Shown: positions 1 through 8,532, counted from the first letter of the stretch. The stretch: DNA of 64,000 nucleotides from Pedobacter sp. L105 (GCF_009765875.1 NZ_LMUP01000007.1:62001-126000); one strand, 5' to 3'. Notes: a model not told the origin generated them from the letters alone. A program made the numbers and translations.

Positions 1-193
1 AACTAAACCTCCCATCGGTGTTGGTCTGGGCGCCAATAGTTGAACCTTTAATGGAGATACTTACTCCGGGAATAGGCTTTCCGCTGGACTTTTCGGTGAC
101 CACACCGGCTACTTTTATGGTTTGCGCAGTAGCGGACTGCAGGATAAAAAGGGACAAGAGTAGCCCTAGTATAGGTTTGTACAATTTTAACAT
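1..193 (-). CDS. TonB-dependent receptor (SusC-like), 5' end only
   Basis: The reverse strand starts MLKLYKPILG, runs through a hydrophobic signal peptide ending SATAQT, and continues into a carboxypeptidase-D-regulatory-like domain (IPGVSISIKGS, then TNTDGRFS). That is the standard N-terminus of SusC/RagA outer-membrane receptors, which import ligands across the outer membrane using TonB energy. The gene leaves the window, so plug and barrel are not visible. The start at 193 gives the cleanest signal peptide. In-frame ATGs at 223 and 280 would add 10 or 29 residues, so the start is uncertain. Upstream on the same strand are a short Cys-ending ORF and a SAM-I riboswitch, so the receptor is probably sulfur or methionine regulated. 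The family is clear; the substrate is unknown. Confidence 0.85.
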   Translation of the reverse strand, partial: MLKLYKPILGLLLSLFILQSATAQTIKVAGVVTEKSSGKPIPGVSISIKGSTIGAQTNTDGRFS

Positions 194-333
194 AGTGATT
201 GGGTTAATTACCCGTTTGCTCATAGTAAACCCACAGGCCCGTATTGATTGCTCAATGGCAGCAAGCCTGGAACTCAACATGAATGAGTAATAGTGAAAAT
301 TTTAATTAATTTTTTCCGGTACGGAGGGGATTG

Positions 334-438
334 TTATTTACAACACCAGCAACTCATCGCAGAACTGATTAAACTGTTCATTTTCTGAGGTGGGGCGTTG
401 AAATAACTCGTGTCTGATTGCGTAAATTTTAATTCCAT
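334..438 (-). CDS. 34-codon ORF with Cys-rich C-terminus (possible leader peptide)
   Basis: Between the S-box and the receptor start lies an ATG-initiated ORF, MELKFTQSDT..., ending SAMSCWCCK then stop. Three of the last five residues are Cys. There is no signal peptide and I recognise no family. It stops 53 nt before the earliest possible receptor start. Position, length and Cys codons just before the stop resemble amino-acid-responsive leader peptides, in which ribosome stalling at scarce codons controls the downstream gene. A comparable ORF with five consecutive Cys codons precedes the SusC gene at 36.4 kb. Translation is not proven; the role is inference. Confidence 0.5.
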   Translation of the reverse strand: MELKFTQSDTSYFNAPPQKMNSLISSAMSCWCCK

Positions 439-568
439 TAATTGCTCTTTAATTGGTGGTTTATAAATCAATTATTAGTTCTGATTATACTTCTTTAAGA
501 AGTTAATACCGATACAGAAATCCTGAAGAAATAAATGACAATTGATACACTGGTGAGCGAATCTATCA

Positions 569-670
569 CTTATCTTTCCGCTATTGCGGATAGGAGTTAG
601 CACCTTTTACCGTTGGTTGTACAGGTTGCTAAGACTTCAAAGGGCCTTTCCCTCAGTCTTTCTGGATAAG
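569..670 (-). promoter_or_regulatory. SAM-I (S-box) riboswitch
   Basis: Read on the minus strand, the element opens with CTTATC and closes with GATAAG (P1 pairing). It carries the S-box core in order: GAGGGAAAGGCCC, then GAAGTCTTAGCAACC, then AAGGTGCTAACTCC, then a short CCGC...GCGG stem. These match the kink-turn and SAM-binding conserved blocks of the SAM-I class. It lies upstream of the Cys-ending ORF and the TonB-dependent receptor and reads toward both. S-box RNAs usually shut genes off when SAM is plentiful. I see no clear U-tracted terminator directly after it, so the expression platform is unresolved. Confidence 0.95.
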
Positions 671-700
671 TAGAAAATCAATGAACGTTTAATTGTTCTG

Positions 701-708
701 CAAATATA
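701..708 (-). promoter_or_regulatory. Bacteroidota -7 box upstream of the S-box
   Basis: The minus strand reads TATATTTG, a perfect match to the TAnnTTTG -7 element of Bacteroidota primary-sigma promoters. It sits about 30 nt before the first base of the riboswitch, as expected for a riboswitch leader. No clear TTTG -33 element is visible at the usual spacing. Confidence 0.55.
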
Positions 709-827
709 TATAAATATTCTATGGATTTAGTAGTATTAATAAATAAAAATCATATCTCTTTATAAATCAGCTTATTTAAGATAAGAAACAACTATAAATA
801 TTGATTACAACAGCATAGAGCCCTTCT

Positions 828-862
828 TTTGAAATTATAAATCGTCAAAATATATATCTTTA
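828..862 (+). promoter_or_regulatory. Candidate promoter, possibly leaderless, for the aminotransferase
   Basis: A TTTG at 828-831 and a near-consensus -7 box TATCTTTA at 855-862 are 23 nt apart, and the ATG follows at 866. If real, transcription would start at or next to the start codon. The -7 match is imperfect. Confidence 0.35.
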
Positions 863-865
863 CAC

Positions 866-1945
866 ATGAATTTTTCCGATCAGTTTCCCGTACTTGACAG
901 CTACACCTATCTTAATACCGCCAGTTCCGGAATTTTATTCCATTCTGCAGCCGATTGGCGCCGGAAACACGACCTTGAATTTATGGCAGCAGGAAGTATA
1001 TTCAGGCTTAACCAGGCCCAATTCCTGGATGAAGTAAGACATAACCTTTCCCGCTTTTTTCATGCAAAACCTGAAAACACTTTTTTAGTTCCAAACTTCT
1101 CTTTTGGATTTAATACATTCCTGGATGGTTTACCCGGAGAACATCGTTTTCTGCTGCTCCATGAAGAATATCCTTCCATTAATTACCCTGTACAAAACAG
1201 GGGATTTATTTGCGATTATGCAGTGATAGATGAAAAACTGGAAGAAAATATTCTGGAAAAAATAAAGCTTTTTAAACCTACCGTACTTGCTTTGAGCATG
1301 GTTCAATATATTAGTGGCATCCAGATCAGCTTTGAATTTTTAAAACAACTTAAACGTCAGTTTCCGGAGTTGCTCATTGTTGCAGACGGAACCCAATTTT
1401 GTGGCACTTCAGACTTTAACTTTGAAGCTTCGGGCCTGGATGTGTTCATTGCCAGTGGTTATAAATGGATGATGGGCGGATATTTAAATGGCTTTTTGTT
1501 CCTGAAAGATGAAGTTGCAAAACTTTTATATACCGGAAACCAGCAAAGTGAACGCACATCAGCATCTTTTCTACCTTATAAAAATTTGTTATCCTCTTGT
1601 TTTGAACCCGGACACCTGGATACTTTATCTTTTGGCACGCTGAACCAGGGTGTGTTGTTAATGGAAAAACTCGGAATCAAATTTATTGAAAATCAGGTTC
1701 AAATGCTGAGTAAACATGCAAAAGCAGCCTTTGCTGAACGTGGTTTACTTGATCAGGCGGTTGTGCAGAGAACAATGCATAGCGGTATATTTAATTTATC
1801 TATTGATGATAAAACCTACCAAAAACTTCAGGAAGAAAATATCATTTGCTCTGCCCGTGGTAAGGGTATCAGAGTGTCTTTCCATTTTTATAATACAGTA
1901 GCTGAACTGGAAAGATTATTAGAGGTAATTGATAGCTGTGTTTAA
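866..1945 (+). CDS. Aminotransferase class V-fold PLP enzyme
   Basis: This is a 359-residue fold-type I PLP enzyme of the class-V aminotransferase family (cysteine desulfurase/isopenicillin-epimerase-like). Visible marks are the N-terminal YLNTASSG substrate loop at about residue 15-22, Asp174 and Gln177 in VADGTQ (contacts to the PLP ring), and Lys200 in SGYKWMMGG as the Schiff-base lysine. There is no signal peptide, so it is cytosolic. The length is slightly short for the family. It is transcribed alone, divergently from the SAM-riboswitch receptor. The reaction cannot be told from sequence; desulfurase, epimerase and kynureninase-like activities share this fold. The region around residues 240-260 shows no obvious desulfurase Cys loop. 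Confidence 0.8.
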   Translation: MNFSDQFPVLDSYTYLNTASSGILFHSAADWRRKHDLEFMAAGSIFRLNQAQFLDEVRHNLSRFFHAKPENTFLVPNFSFGFNTFLDGLPGEHRFLLLHEEYPSINYPVQNRGFICDYAVIDEKLEENILEKIKLFKPTVLALSMVQYISGIQISFEFLKQLKRQFPELLIVADGTQFCGTSDFNFEASGLDVFIASGYKWMMGGYLNGFLFLKDEVAKLLYTGNQQSERTSASFLPYKNLLSSCFEPGHLDTLSFGTLNQGVLLMEKLGIKFIENQVQMLSKHAKAAFAERGLLDQAVVQRTMHSGIFNLSIDDKTYQKLQEENIICSARGKGIRVSFHFYNTVAELERLLEVIDSCV

Positions 1946-1961
1946 ATAGATTACGATCCTC

Positions 1962-2210
1962 TCATATAGATATTAAACTCTTTTCTACATAAGGTAAATA
2001 ATGTGGTTTAATTCCTTTTCTTGCTACCAGATCAACCTTCATGTCAAAGGCATCTTCTAATTCATGAAATAAGGTGAAAAATTTCATTCCAATACTTCCG
2101 TTAAAGTCATTCAGGATATCTATCTCGCTATCTATTCTATTATCTCCACGTGCATAATAACCAAATAATGCCAATTCGCTGATCGAATACTTTGTTGGAG
2201 TAAATTTACT
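1962..2210 (-). pseudogene. Nucleotidyltransferase (MNT/MinNT antitoxin-like), 5' truncated
   Basis: The reading frame encodes LALFGYYARGDNRID then SEIDIL and MKVDLVARKGIKP. This is the MNT-type nucleotidyltransferase core (usual signature GSYARG...DxD) and the normal C-terminal half of the 90-100 residue family. There is no ATG: the frame is open only from 2210, after a TAA, and the best start is an internal TTG at 2174 that would begin inside the catalytic beta strand. About 15-20 N-terminal residues expected in the family are missing, and GSYARG has become GYYARG. No HEPN partner is seen nearby. I read it as a decayed solitary antitoxin-like gene; a TTG-started short protein is the alternative. 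Confidence 0.55.
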
Positions 2211-2458
2211 TTAGTCTTTTTTTCTAAATTATTTATTATTCCAAAATATAAAATGCTAATACGTTTTAAATCTGATCAAAAGGATAAAATTAAAATTTAA
2301 TACTGCATTAAGTTCGTATTTATCTATTTTTAATCAAAAAAAACGAATAATCAGTATTATATTTGTTATTATTGAGCAATTAAACGAGGAAAAATTAGCC
2401 GGTAAAAGTGTTTTTTAGGTGTTTATTTTTCGATCTATAACCAAATATATTCCAAATT

Positions 2459-3361
2459 ATGAAATATCAATTTATGGTGACATGCCTATTAGGTCTTAGC
2501 ATGAATACTATAGCACAAAATGTGAAAAAATCGATAGAAAATAAGCCAATAGAAAATGTCAATATAAATAACCTGGAAACGGTTGATTATTCTACCTTAA
2601 AATGTTATTATTTATTCAGCAAAAAGAAAGAAAGTAGTGACAGACCTTATAGTCAAGATACAATGGCATTAGAAATTGGTTCCAAAATTTCCAGGTTTTA
2701 TGACCCTGCCAGATTGAGCCGTGATTCTATTTTGTCTGACAGGATAAATAATATGAAAAATATCACTAATGATATTAGAAAAATGACCATCCTCAAAGAG
2801 GCCGATGCCAAAGATTTATCAAATATGCAAGGAACGGTTAGCTCAAGTTCAAATGATGGAGAGAGCTGTCAGATCTTTAAAGATAGATTATCAAATCGAG
2901 TGAAGCTAGTAGACTATTCCATTCTTGGCCGGGATGTTTTTCTGTATGAAGAGCAAATTGAGCCTTTCCAATGGAAAATATCCAATGAAACTGAAACTAT
3001 TCTTTCCTATTCTTGTCAAAAAGCAACACTACATTTTAGAGGCCGTGACTATACAGCCTGGTTTACTCAGGAAATACCTGTTAGTGATGGCCCATGGAAA
3101 TTTATGGGGCTACCAGGCCTGATCATAAAGGTAGAGGATAATCAACATTTGTTTTCATTTAGATTAACAGGAATTCAACAAATAAAAAACAAGATTCCCA
3201 TTTTCTATACGGGTAAGGTAACTATCAGATGTTCAAGAAAAGATTTTGAAAAACTTAAAATGAAACAAGGACCTGGTAAACAATATAATTTCAACGGTGG
3301 CGATGTGATTATCTCCGACTTTCCAAAAAAATATGACTACACACCAATGGAACTGGAATAG
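2459..3361 (+). CDS. GLPGLI family protein
   Basis: This is a 300-residue secreted protein with an N-terminal signal peptide (cleavage likely after SMNTIAQ). The family hallmark is at about residues 204-224: TQEIPVSDGPW followed by FMGLPGLI. GLPGLI proteins are Bacteroidota-specific and of unknown function. They are usually found beside outer-membrane barrels with a carboxypeptidase-regulatory-like domain, as here. The stop codon overlaps the start of the next gene by one base (TAGTG), so the two are translationally coupled and probably act together in the periplasm or outer membrane. The upstream 280 nt are AT-rich and hold its promoter. Confidence 0.85.
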   Translation: MKYQFMVTCLLGLSMNTIAQNVKKSIENKPIENVNINNLETVDYSTLKCYYLFSKKKESSDRPYSQDTMALEIGSKISRFYDPARLSRDSILSDRINNMKNITNDIRKMTILKEADAKDLSNMQGTVSSSSNDGESCQIFKDRLSNRVKLVDYSILGRDVFLYEEQIEPFQWKISNETETILSYSCQKATLHFRGRDYTAWFTQEIPVSDGPWKFMGLPGLIIKVEDNQHLFSFRLTGIQQIKNKIPIFYTGKVTIRCSRKDFEKLKMKQGPGKQYNFNGGDVIISDFPKKYDYTPMELE

Positions 3362-6000
3362 TGCGCTTTTATATATTTTTATTGGTCATTTTTAGTGCAG
3401 GCAATGCTACCGGTCAAACTGTAATAAAGGGCTTAGTGAAAAATAAAGCCGATGAAAAAGGTATAGCCGGCCTAAGTATTACCGTCAAGGATAAGAGAGC
3501 TGGTATACTACTAAATTATGCGCTCACAGACGATAAAGGTGGGTATCATATCAACCTCTCCAGCACGCTGGATAGTCTTTTAATCACTGTTTCCGGCTTA
3601 AATATTGAAAAACAGGAAAAGATTTTTAAGAATATTAACCAAGATCTAGATTTCAACGTCAATGTGCAGGCTATAAAACTAAAAGAAATCAAGGTTAATC
3701 CACCAAGGATAAGAATGTTAAGTGATACGATCAATTATACAGTTGATGGTTTTATTGATCAGAATGACCGGACAATTGGCGACGTGCTAAAAAAGTTACC
3801 GGGTATTGAGGTAAAAGATGATGGAAGTATTTTGTATAATAACAAGCCTATTAATAAATTTTATATTGAAGAAAAAGACTTATTACAAGGGCGTTATGGA
3901 ATAGCCACTAATAATATTCAAGCTAAAGATGTAGAAGCCGTTCAGGTTCTTGAAAATCATCAGCCCATCAAAGCATTAAAAAACAAAGAATTTACCACTG
4001 ATGCCGGATTAAACATAAAGCTTAAGGAATCTGCAAAAGGAATACTGAGCATGACTGCAAAAGTTGGAGCCGGTCTTTCTCCTGCTTTGTGGGATAATGA
4101 ATTATTCTCTATGTATTTCAATAAAAACAAACAAAATATAACTACTTACAAAGGTAACAATACAGGCAGCGATCCAGGTACAGATTTCACTTCCCACTAT
4201 GCTGCCCCAAATAGAACAGATAACGAAACATCACTTTCCGTACAGTCTCCGGCTATACCTTCTATCAACCAAAAACGTTATTTATTTAATCATGCAAATG
4301 CATTTTCCATCAATAATTTATGGGCTTACGGAAAAGAAACCCAGGTAAGTTTTAATATCAGTTATTTGAATGATCATCAGGATAGAAGTAGTTTTTCAAG
4401 ATCAGTTTATTATCTGCCTAATGATAGTACATTGGATATAGATGAAAAATTAACATCAAATGCTAAGATCAATCAATTTAATGGTGCACTTAAGATCAAT
4501 ACCAATAAGGAGAATTATTATTTAGATAACCTTTTTTCTTTCAGTGGTCAACGCAATCAGACAGAAGGAAGCGTAATACACCAGGATACAGTATTTCAGC
4601 AACTAAAAGATCCTTTATATCAATTCGATAATACCTTTAGCCTGATCAGAAACTACAAAAAAATAAGTTTTAAATTCTTTTCCTATACTTCCTATACAAG
4701 CACTCCAGAGCTCCTAAATATACAGCCGGTACTTTATAATGATATATTTACTGGAATAGAAGATCCTCTAACTATGAGGCAGAACTTAATTCAAAAAAAG
4801 TTCATCTTTAAAAACAAGGTATCATTTGGCTTAAACAGCAGGCATTTTAAACAAAATTATTCCATTGGGATAAACACAAACCTCCAAGATTTCCGATCTA
4901 AACTGGGAGAACAATCCAGCAGTGGAAGACTTAGTGCCACACAAGATTCATTAAGTAATCATTTAAGATGGAATAAAATTGAAATGTATTTTAATCCGGA
5001 TTATACTTATGTCTCTAATAAGTTCAGGCTGGAGGCAATTCTTCTCTTAAATTATACTCACCTTTATACTGATGATCTGATTACGGAGCAAGATAAAGTC
5101 ATCAGTCGCCTGTTTTTTAATCCGGCAGTTATACTCAATTATGATTTAAATCCATTATTGTCCCTATCTGCTGATGCACGGTATAATAACCGGGTAGGTG
5201 AATTAAATGACGTATTTACTGGCTACATCATGGAATCCTACCGTAATCTGGTTAAAAATGACGGAAAATTACCTGAAAATCAAAATCAAACTTACAACCT
5301 GACTTTAAATTACAGACACCCTATCCATGAGCTATTTATAAATTTAGGCTCCAGTTACTCCAGAGATCATTTCAATCTATTATATAGCTACGATTATCAG
5401 GGAGTTTTAAGTATTAAAAATACTAATATCATTCCTAACATTAAATCAATGAGTACGGTATTTGGTAGAGTCAGCAAAGGTATAGATGCCATAGGAGGCA
5501 CAATAACTGTTTATACTAATTACTCTCATAGCCTTGGTAAACAGATAAGCCAGGATAAAATTTTAAATTATAAAAACCAGGTATTGATTATAAGGCCGAT
5601 TATCGACATGAGAATTAAATCCTGGACAAGCTTAACTTATACTTTTCAATATACACAAAGCAAAAATGCTATTCTTAACGACATCAGTACTTTTCCTGCT
5701 ATATACGGAAACACACAGATTGCGCAGCTTAATTTTTTCCCATCAAAAGGTTTAACTATTAATTTAGCACACGAGTATTATTATTCAAGTGCTACTTCGA
5801 CAGGAAATAAGGCAATGAATTTCACAGATGCAGGCATTAAATACTTATATAAAAACTTAGAGTTTAATGCAGAATATAACAATATTTTTAATTCAAAACA
5901 ATTTATATCTGCTTCCTACATAGATACAAGTATGTACTATTATGCTTACAATTTAAGGCCGGCACAAGTTTTACTTAAGGCCAGATTTAAAATAAAATAA
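3361..6000 (+). CDS. Outer-membrane beta-barrel protein with CarboxypepD-reg-like domain
   Basis: This 879-residue protein starts at a GTG that shares its G with the preceding TAG stop. MRFYIFLLVIFSAGNATGQT is a clean signal peptide, which supports that start. Residues about 20-110 form a carboxypeptidase-regulatory-like beta-sandwich (VIKGLVKNKADEKG). Residues about 120-230 are plug-like (DVLKKLPGIEVKDDG, FYIEEKDLL). The rest is Tyr/Asn-rich alternating sequence typical of a TonB-receptor-like barrel, ending in ARFKIK. No SusD follows. The upstream GLPGLI partner suggests a two-gene module. A bacteriocin-like precursor and protease lie convergently downstream, so a role in peptide handling or export is possible but unproven. 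Confidence 0.8.
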   Translation: MRFYIFLLVIFSAGNATGQTVIKGLVKNKADEKGIAGLSITVKDKRAGILLNYALTDDKGGYHINLSSTLDSLLITVSGLNIEKQEKIFKNINQDLDFNVNVQAIKLKEIKVNPPRIRMLSDTINYTVDGFIDQNDRTIGDVLKKLPGIEVKDDGSILYNNKPINKFYIEEKDLLQGRYGIATNNIQAKDVEAVQVLENHQPIKALKNKEFTTDAGLNIKLKESAKGILSMTAKVGAGLSPALWDNELFSMYFNKNKQNITTYKGNNTGSDPGTDFTSHYAAPNRTDNETSLSVQSPAIPSINQKRYLFNHANAFSINNLWAYGKETQVSFNISYLNDHQDRSSFSRSVYYLPNDSTLDIDEKLTSNAKINQFNGALKINTNKENYYLDNLFSFSGQRNQTEGSVIHQDTVFQQLKDPLYQFDNTFSLIRNYKKISFKFFSYTSYTSTPELLNIQPVLYNDIFTGIEDPLTMRQNLIQKKFIFKNKVSFGLNSRHFKQNYSIGINTNLQDFRSKLGEQSSSGRLSATQDSLSNHLRWNKIEMYFNPDYTYVSNKFRLEAILLLNYTHLYTDDLITEQDKVISRLFFNPAVILNYDLNPLLSLSADARYNNRVGELNDVFTGYIMESYRNLVKNDGKLPENQNQTYNLTLNYRHPIHELFINLGSSYSRDHFNLLYSYDYQGVLSIKNTNIIPNIKSMSTVFGRVSKGIDAIGGTITVYTNYSHSLGKQISQDKILNYKNQVLIIRPIIDMRIKSWTSLTYTFQYTQSKNAILNDISTFPAIYGNTQIAQLNFFPSKGLTINLAHEYYYSSATSTGNKAMNFTDAGIKYLYKNLEFNAEYNNIFNSKQFISASYIDTSMYYYAYNLRPAQVLLKARFKIK

Positions 6001-6135
6001 GTAATCAACTACTTGCCTCCTAATAAAACCATTCTAATAGTAAACAAGTAGTGACAGGTAATTTAAATTTCCGCAAAGTTCGGAACCTTTAACTTGAGAA
6101 TATTTGGAGTAAGCTTGTTAAGCTAATCCCCTTTA

Positions 6136-6324
6136 TTAGGCGCAAGCGTTAATACAACCTTGAATAGATAAACATCCTTTATAAACTGAACCACAATAAC
6201 AATGTGTAGTTCCTGAAGGGCAAGGGTCATTTTCTCCTCCTTTTCCAGTCAACTTAGCCAATTCACTCCTATTGAGCGGTTTTAGTAAGCTAAATATATT
6301 AGCTTTAATTTTTATGTTTTTCAT
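6136..6324 (-). CDS. RiPP/bacteriocin-like precursor peptide, GKGG leader, six-Cys core
   Basis: This is a 62-residue peptide. The leader (1-30) has the Bacteroidota natural-product precursor pattern: MKNIKIKANI, then LNRSELAKLTGKGG, ending in a double-Gly-like site suited to C39 proteases. The putative core (31-62) holds six Cys (35, 42, 44, 51, 57, 61) plus Thr, Ser and Gly, including SGTTHCYCG and QGCINACA. A C39 protease is encoded upstream on the same strand and an ATP-grasp enzyme divergently from it. I see no LanB, LanC, LanM or radical-SAM enzyme, so the modification is unknown: disulfides, ATP-grasp crosslinks, or none. Precursor-like character is well supported; product class is not. 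Confidence 0.75.
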   Translation of the reverse strand: MKNIKIKANIFSLLKPLNRSELAKLTGKGGENDPCPSGTTHCYCGSVYKGCLSIQGCINACA

Positions 6325-6542
6325 TATTTAGAATTTTATGTAAAAAAACACTTCCTTTTCTTATGCCTGGAAGTACCCGGGCCAATGCTAATTATTGTAA
6401 TTAATTGATATTATTGGTAATCAGCAGCATGCATAGATAGGATTTAAGAATAGCCAATAACCATTGACTAATTTAATAAAATATAGTACTGGTATGGCTA
6501 ACAGCTGTCCCAAATTAACAGCAGTTCTGCTTTTTTAAAAGG

Positions 6543-6992
6543 TCATCTACTATTGACTTTAAAAGAAGTTGTAACAGAAAACATCAAAACAACTCCTTCG
6601 AAATATTTATTGTCTGATATACATTCCCAACTGCGCCTTAACTTCCTTTTGGAAAGTTTTATTATTCCTTTTTTTGGATCAGCAATATGATAAATGCGTT
6701 GCTTTATTTCGAATAAGACTACAAAATGACTCCGATTCCAATATAAAATTGCCGGAAGCTCAATATGATCCAGAAATTCTACTTTTGTTTGAAACGCCCT
6801 GGACATTAACCCAATGCTTTCAGCTGCATCACAAATATCAAGCAAAGAAGCTCCATTAAGTTTAATTCTTGGATTATTAAGCAATTGTTGATCTTCAAAT
6901 TCTTTACCATAAAAACAAGCAATCATCTTTAAGCATGCTGGCCCACAATCCGTTTCTAAGCGTTGGGGATAATATGGAAAAGACTTGATCAT
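6543..6992 (-). CDS. Stand-alone C39 peptidase (double-glycine leader protease)
   Basis: At 149 residues this is essentially only the C39 domain that normally forms the N-terminus of peptidase-containing ABC transporters. The oxyanion Gln10 and nucleophile Cys16 are in PYYPQRLETDCGPACLKMIA, with His89 in SHFVVL and Asp105 in ADPKKGI. The transmembrane and ATPase parts of a transporter are absent, and no ABC exporter is encoded nearby, so export must use another system or the gene is a shortened relic. It lies 218 nt upstream of the GKGG-leader peptide on the same strand, and the leader is its obvious candidate substrate. There is no signal peptide, so it is probably cytoplasmic. Confidence 0.85.
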   Translation of the reverse strand: MIKSFPYYPQRLETDCGPACLKMIACFYGKEFEDQQLLNNPRIKLNGASLLDICDAAESIGLMSRAFQTKVEFLDHIELPAILYWNRSHFVVLFEIKQRIYHIADPKKGIIKLSKRKLRRSWECISDNKYFEGVVLMFSVTTSFKVNSR

Positions 6993-7155
6993 AAATTAAT
7001 TGGTTAAATATTTGGAATCATTCAGCTGTTATAGTTCTTCTCATAATAGGTATTACAAATGCGCTAAGAGAAAGATTTTGCTATCAAATTTACAAAATGC
7101 AATAGCCCATTTAATTGACAATTGACCCATAACAGAATTATAAATTTTGTTACTA

Positions 7156-8532
7156 ATGACCAATTTCAAATCATTTATTGTCTGTAAATTGATATATGGT
7201 CAGTATTATATCGAAAACGCCCCATATTGGTTCAAATATACGACTGTATCAAATCCTATTAAAACGGCATTTTCAATACAAAGGCTGATGAATAATTTAA
7301 AGAAATTGATCCTTGATATCGAAAATTTTGATTCTTCGAAAAAGAAAAGAGATTCCGTTCAAAAACCTTTTAAATTAAGTCCTCATAATTGGATAGTTAG
7401 AAATTTAGTAGGCGGCATTGGGACATTATTTGTAAGAAGTATTTTATACGAAGCAAACATTAATGAACATCACGTATTTAGATGGAGATTAGAGAATAAA
7501 TATATGCAATATCTTGTACTAAACTACTACATCCCCGGCAGCATGCCTAAGACAATAAGCTTCACTAAGCTTCTAAATTGTGCAAATGGAATACAAAAAA
7601 TTAGACTTTTGTTGGGAAAAGGTTTTTTTTTGAAAGCAACTTTAAGTGAGCGCACAGGTACAACGAATACTTTTGACAGAACTGCCGAATTTGAGCAAAT
7701 AATTCGTCTGTCGCTCAATAAACACTTTACTAATCAGAATGAAAAATGGATCTTACAGAAAAGATTAAATTTAAAAACTGAATTTCGAATTCATACCTTC
7801 AATAATGATGTAATATATGGCATGACATTCAAGATAATTGGATTAATTACACAAGACAATTGCAATGCCGAAAGATTTGTAAAAAACATCTTAGATAAAA
7901 TGCCTTGCACCATCGTGCAGGAGTCTTTGATCGCATGGGATATCGGCTTAACCGATGACGATCAATATTATGTAATTGAATCTAATTTCACGGGGTTTCA
8001 TCCTGAGTTTAACTATGGATTTCAAACAAGTGGATATTTTCAAAGTAGTCCTTCTGGCCCTATTATGTGTGCCTGGTTTAATATGTATATGAAAAATAAA
8101 TATGGTATCTCCGTATCATATGTTGACCGCAGCCTATTAATTATAGGGAGTTTTTTTAATGATTTTGTGTTTTATCTGTCTGTATTTAGACACGAGCATT
8201 TCAAGGCCATTCGAGACAAAATAAAAAACATTCCCCTTAATGCAATAATTTATTTAAATCAAGAATCTAATTCACTTCTAAATACTTTAATAGCATATTT
8301 CCAAAGAACAAAATATGCTGAAACGTATTATATTGTTACAAATGAAGAAAGCTTTCCGAGGCTCGTAAATCTATATAAGGATCATTTAGATATTAAAATT
8401 TTAGTTGAAACAACATTGTTTACAACAGATCAATATCAACTTATTAAACAACTAAGCTATGAAAGACGAAGTCAAATTAGCTGTCGCCATGTCCAAAGAA
8501 TGCTAAATAAGAGTAATTGTGTTATCATATGA
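7156..8532 (+). CDS. ATP-grasp domain protein, candidate RiPP maturase
   Basis: About 458 residues from the ATG at 7156; an upstream TTG at 7147 is less likely. A near -7 box (TAAATTTTG) ends at 7149, only a few bases before the ATG. Middle-region ATP-grasp features are LENKYMQYLVLNYYIPG, a lysine strand GFFLKATL, the WILQKRLNLKTEFRIH strand with the conserved Glu/Arg, and the metal-binding end DIGLTDDDQYYVIESN. These enzymes make amide or ester bonds through acyl-phosphates. Roughly 130 extra C-terminal residues have no family I recognise. It is divergent from the C39 protease and precursor peptide, so it may modify that peptide. It does not look like the GwsG grasp-with-SPASM family at its N-terminus. 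Confidence 0.65.
   Translation: MTNFKSFIVCKLIYGQYYIENAPYWFKYTTVSNPIKTAFSIQRLMNNLKKLILDIENFDSSKKKRDSVQKPFKLSPHNWIVRNLVGGIGTLFVRSILYEANINEHHVFRWRLENKYMQYLVLNYYIPGSMPKTISFTKLLNCANGIQKIRLLLGKGFFLKATLSERTGTTNTFDRTAEFEQIIRLSLNKHFTNQNEKWILQKRLNLKTEFRIHTFNNDVIYGMTFKIIGLITQDNCNAERFVKNILDKMPCTIVQESLIAWDIGLTDDDQYYVIESNFTGFHPEFNYGFQTSGYFQSSPSGPIMCAWFNMYMKNKYGISVSYVDRSLLIIGSFFNDFVFYLSVFRHEHFKAIRDKIKNIPLNAIIYLNQESNSLLNTLIAYFQRTKYAETYYIVTNEESFPRLVNLYKDHLDIKILVETTLFTTDQYQLIKQLSYERRSQISCRHVQRMLNKSNCVII

Noticed and set aside
18..290. 90-residue plus-strand ORF at the left edge
   Set aside because: Antisense to the TonB receptor signal peptide and regulatory-like domain, which are clearly coding on the minus strand.
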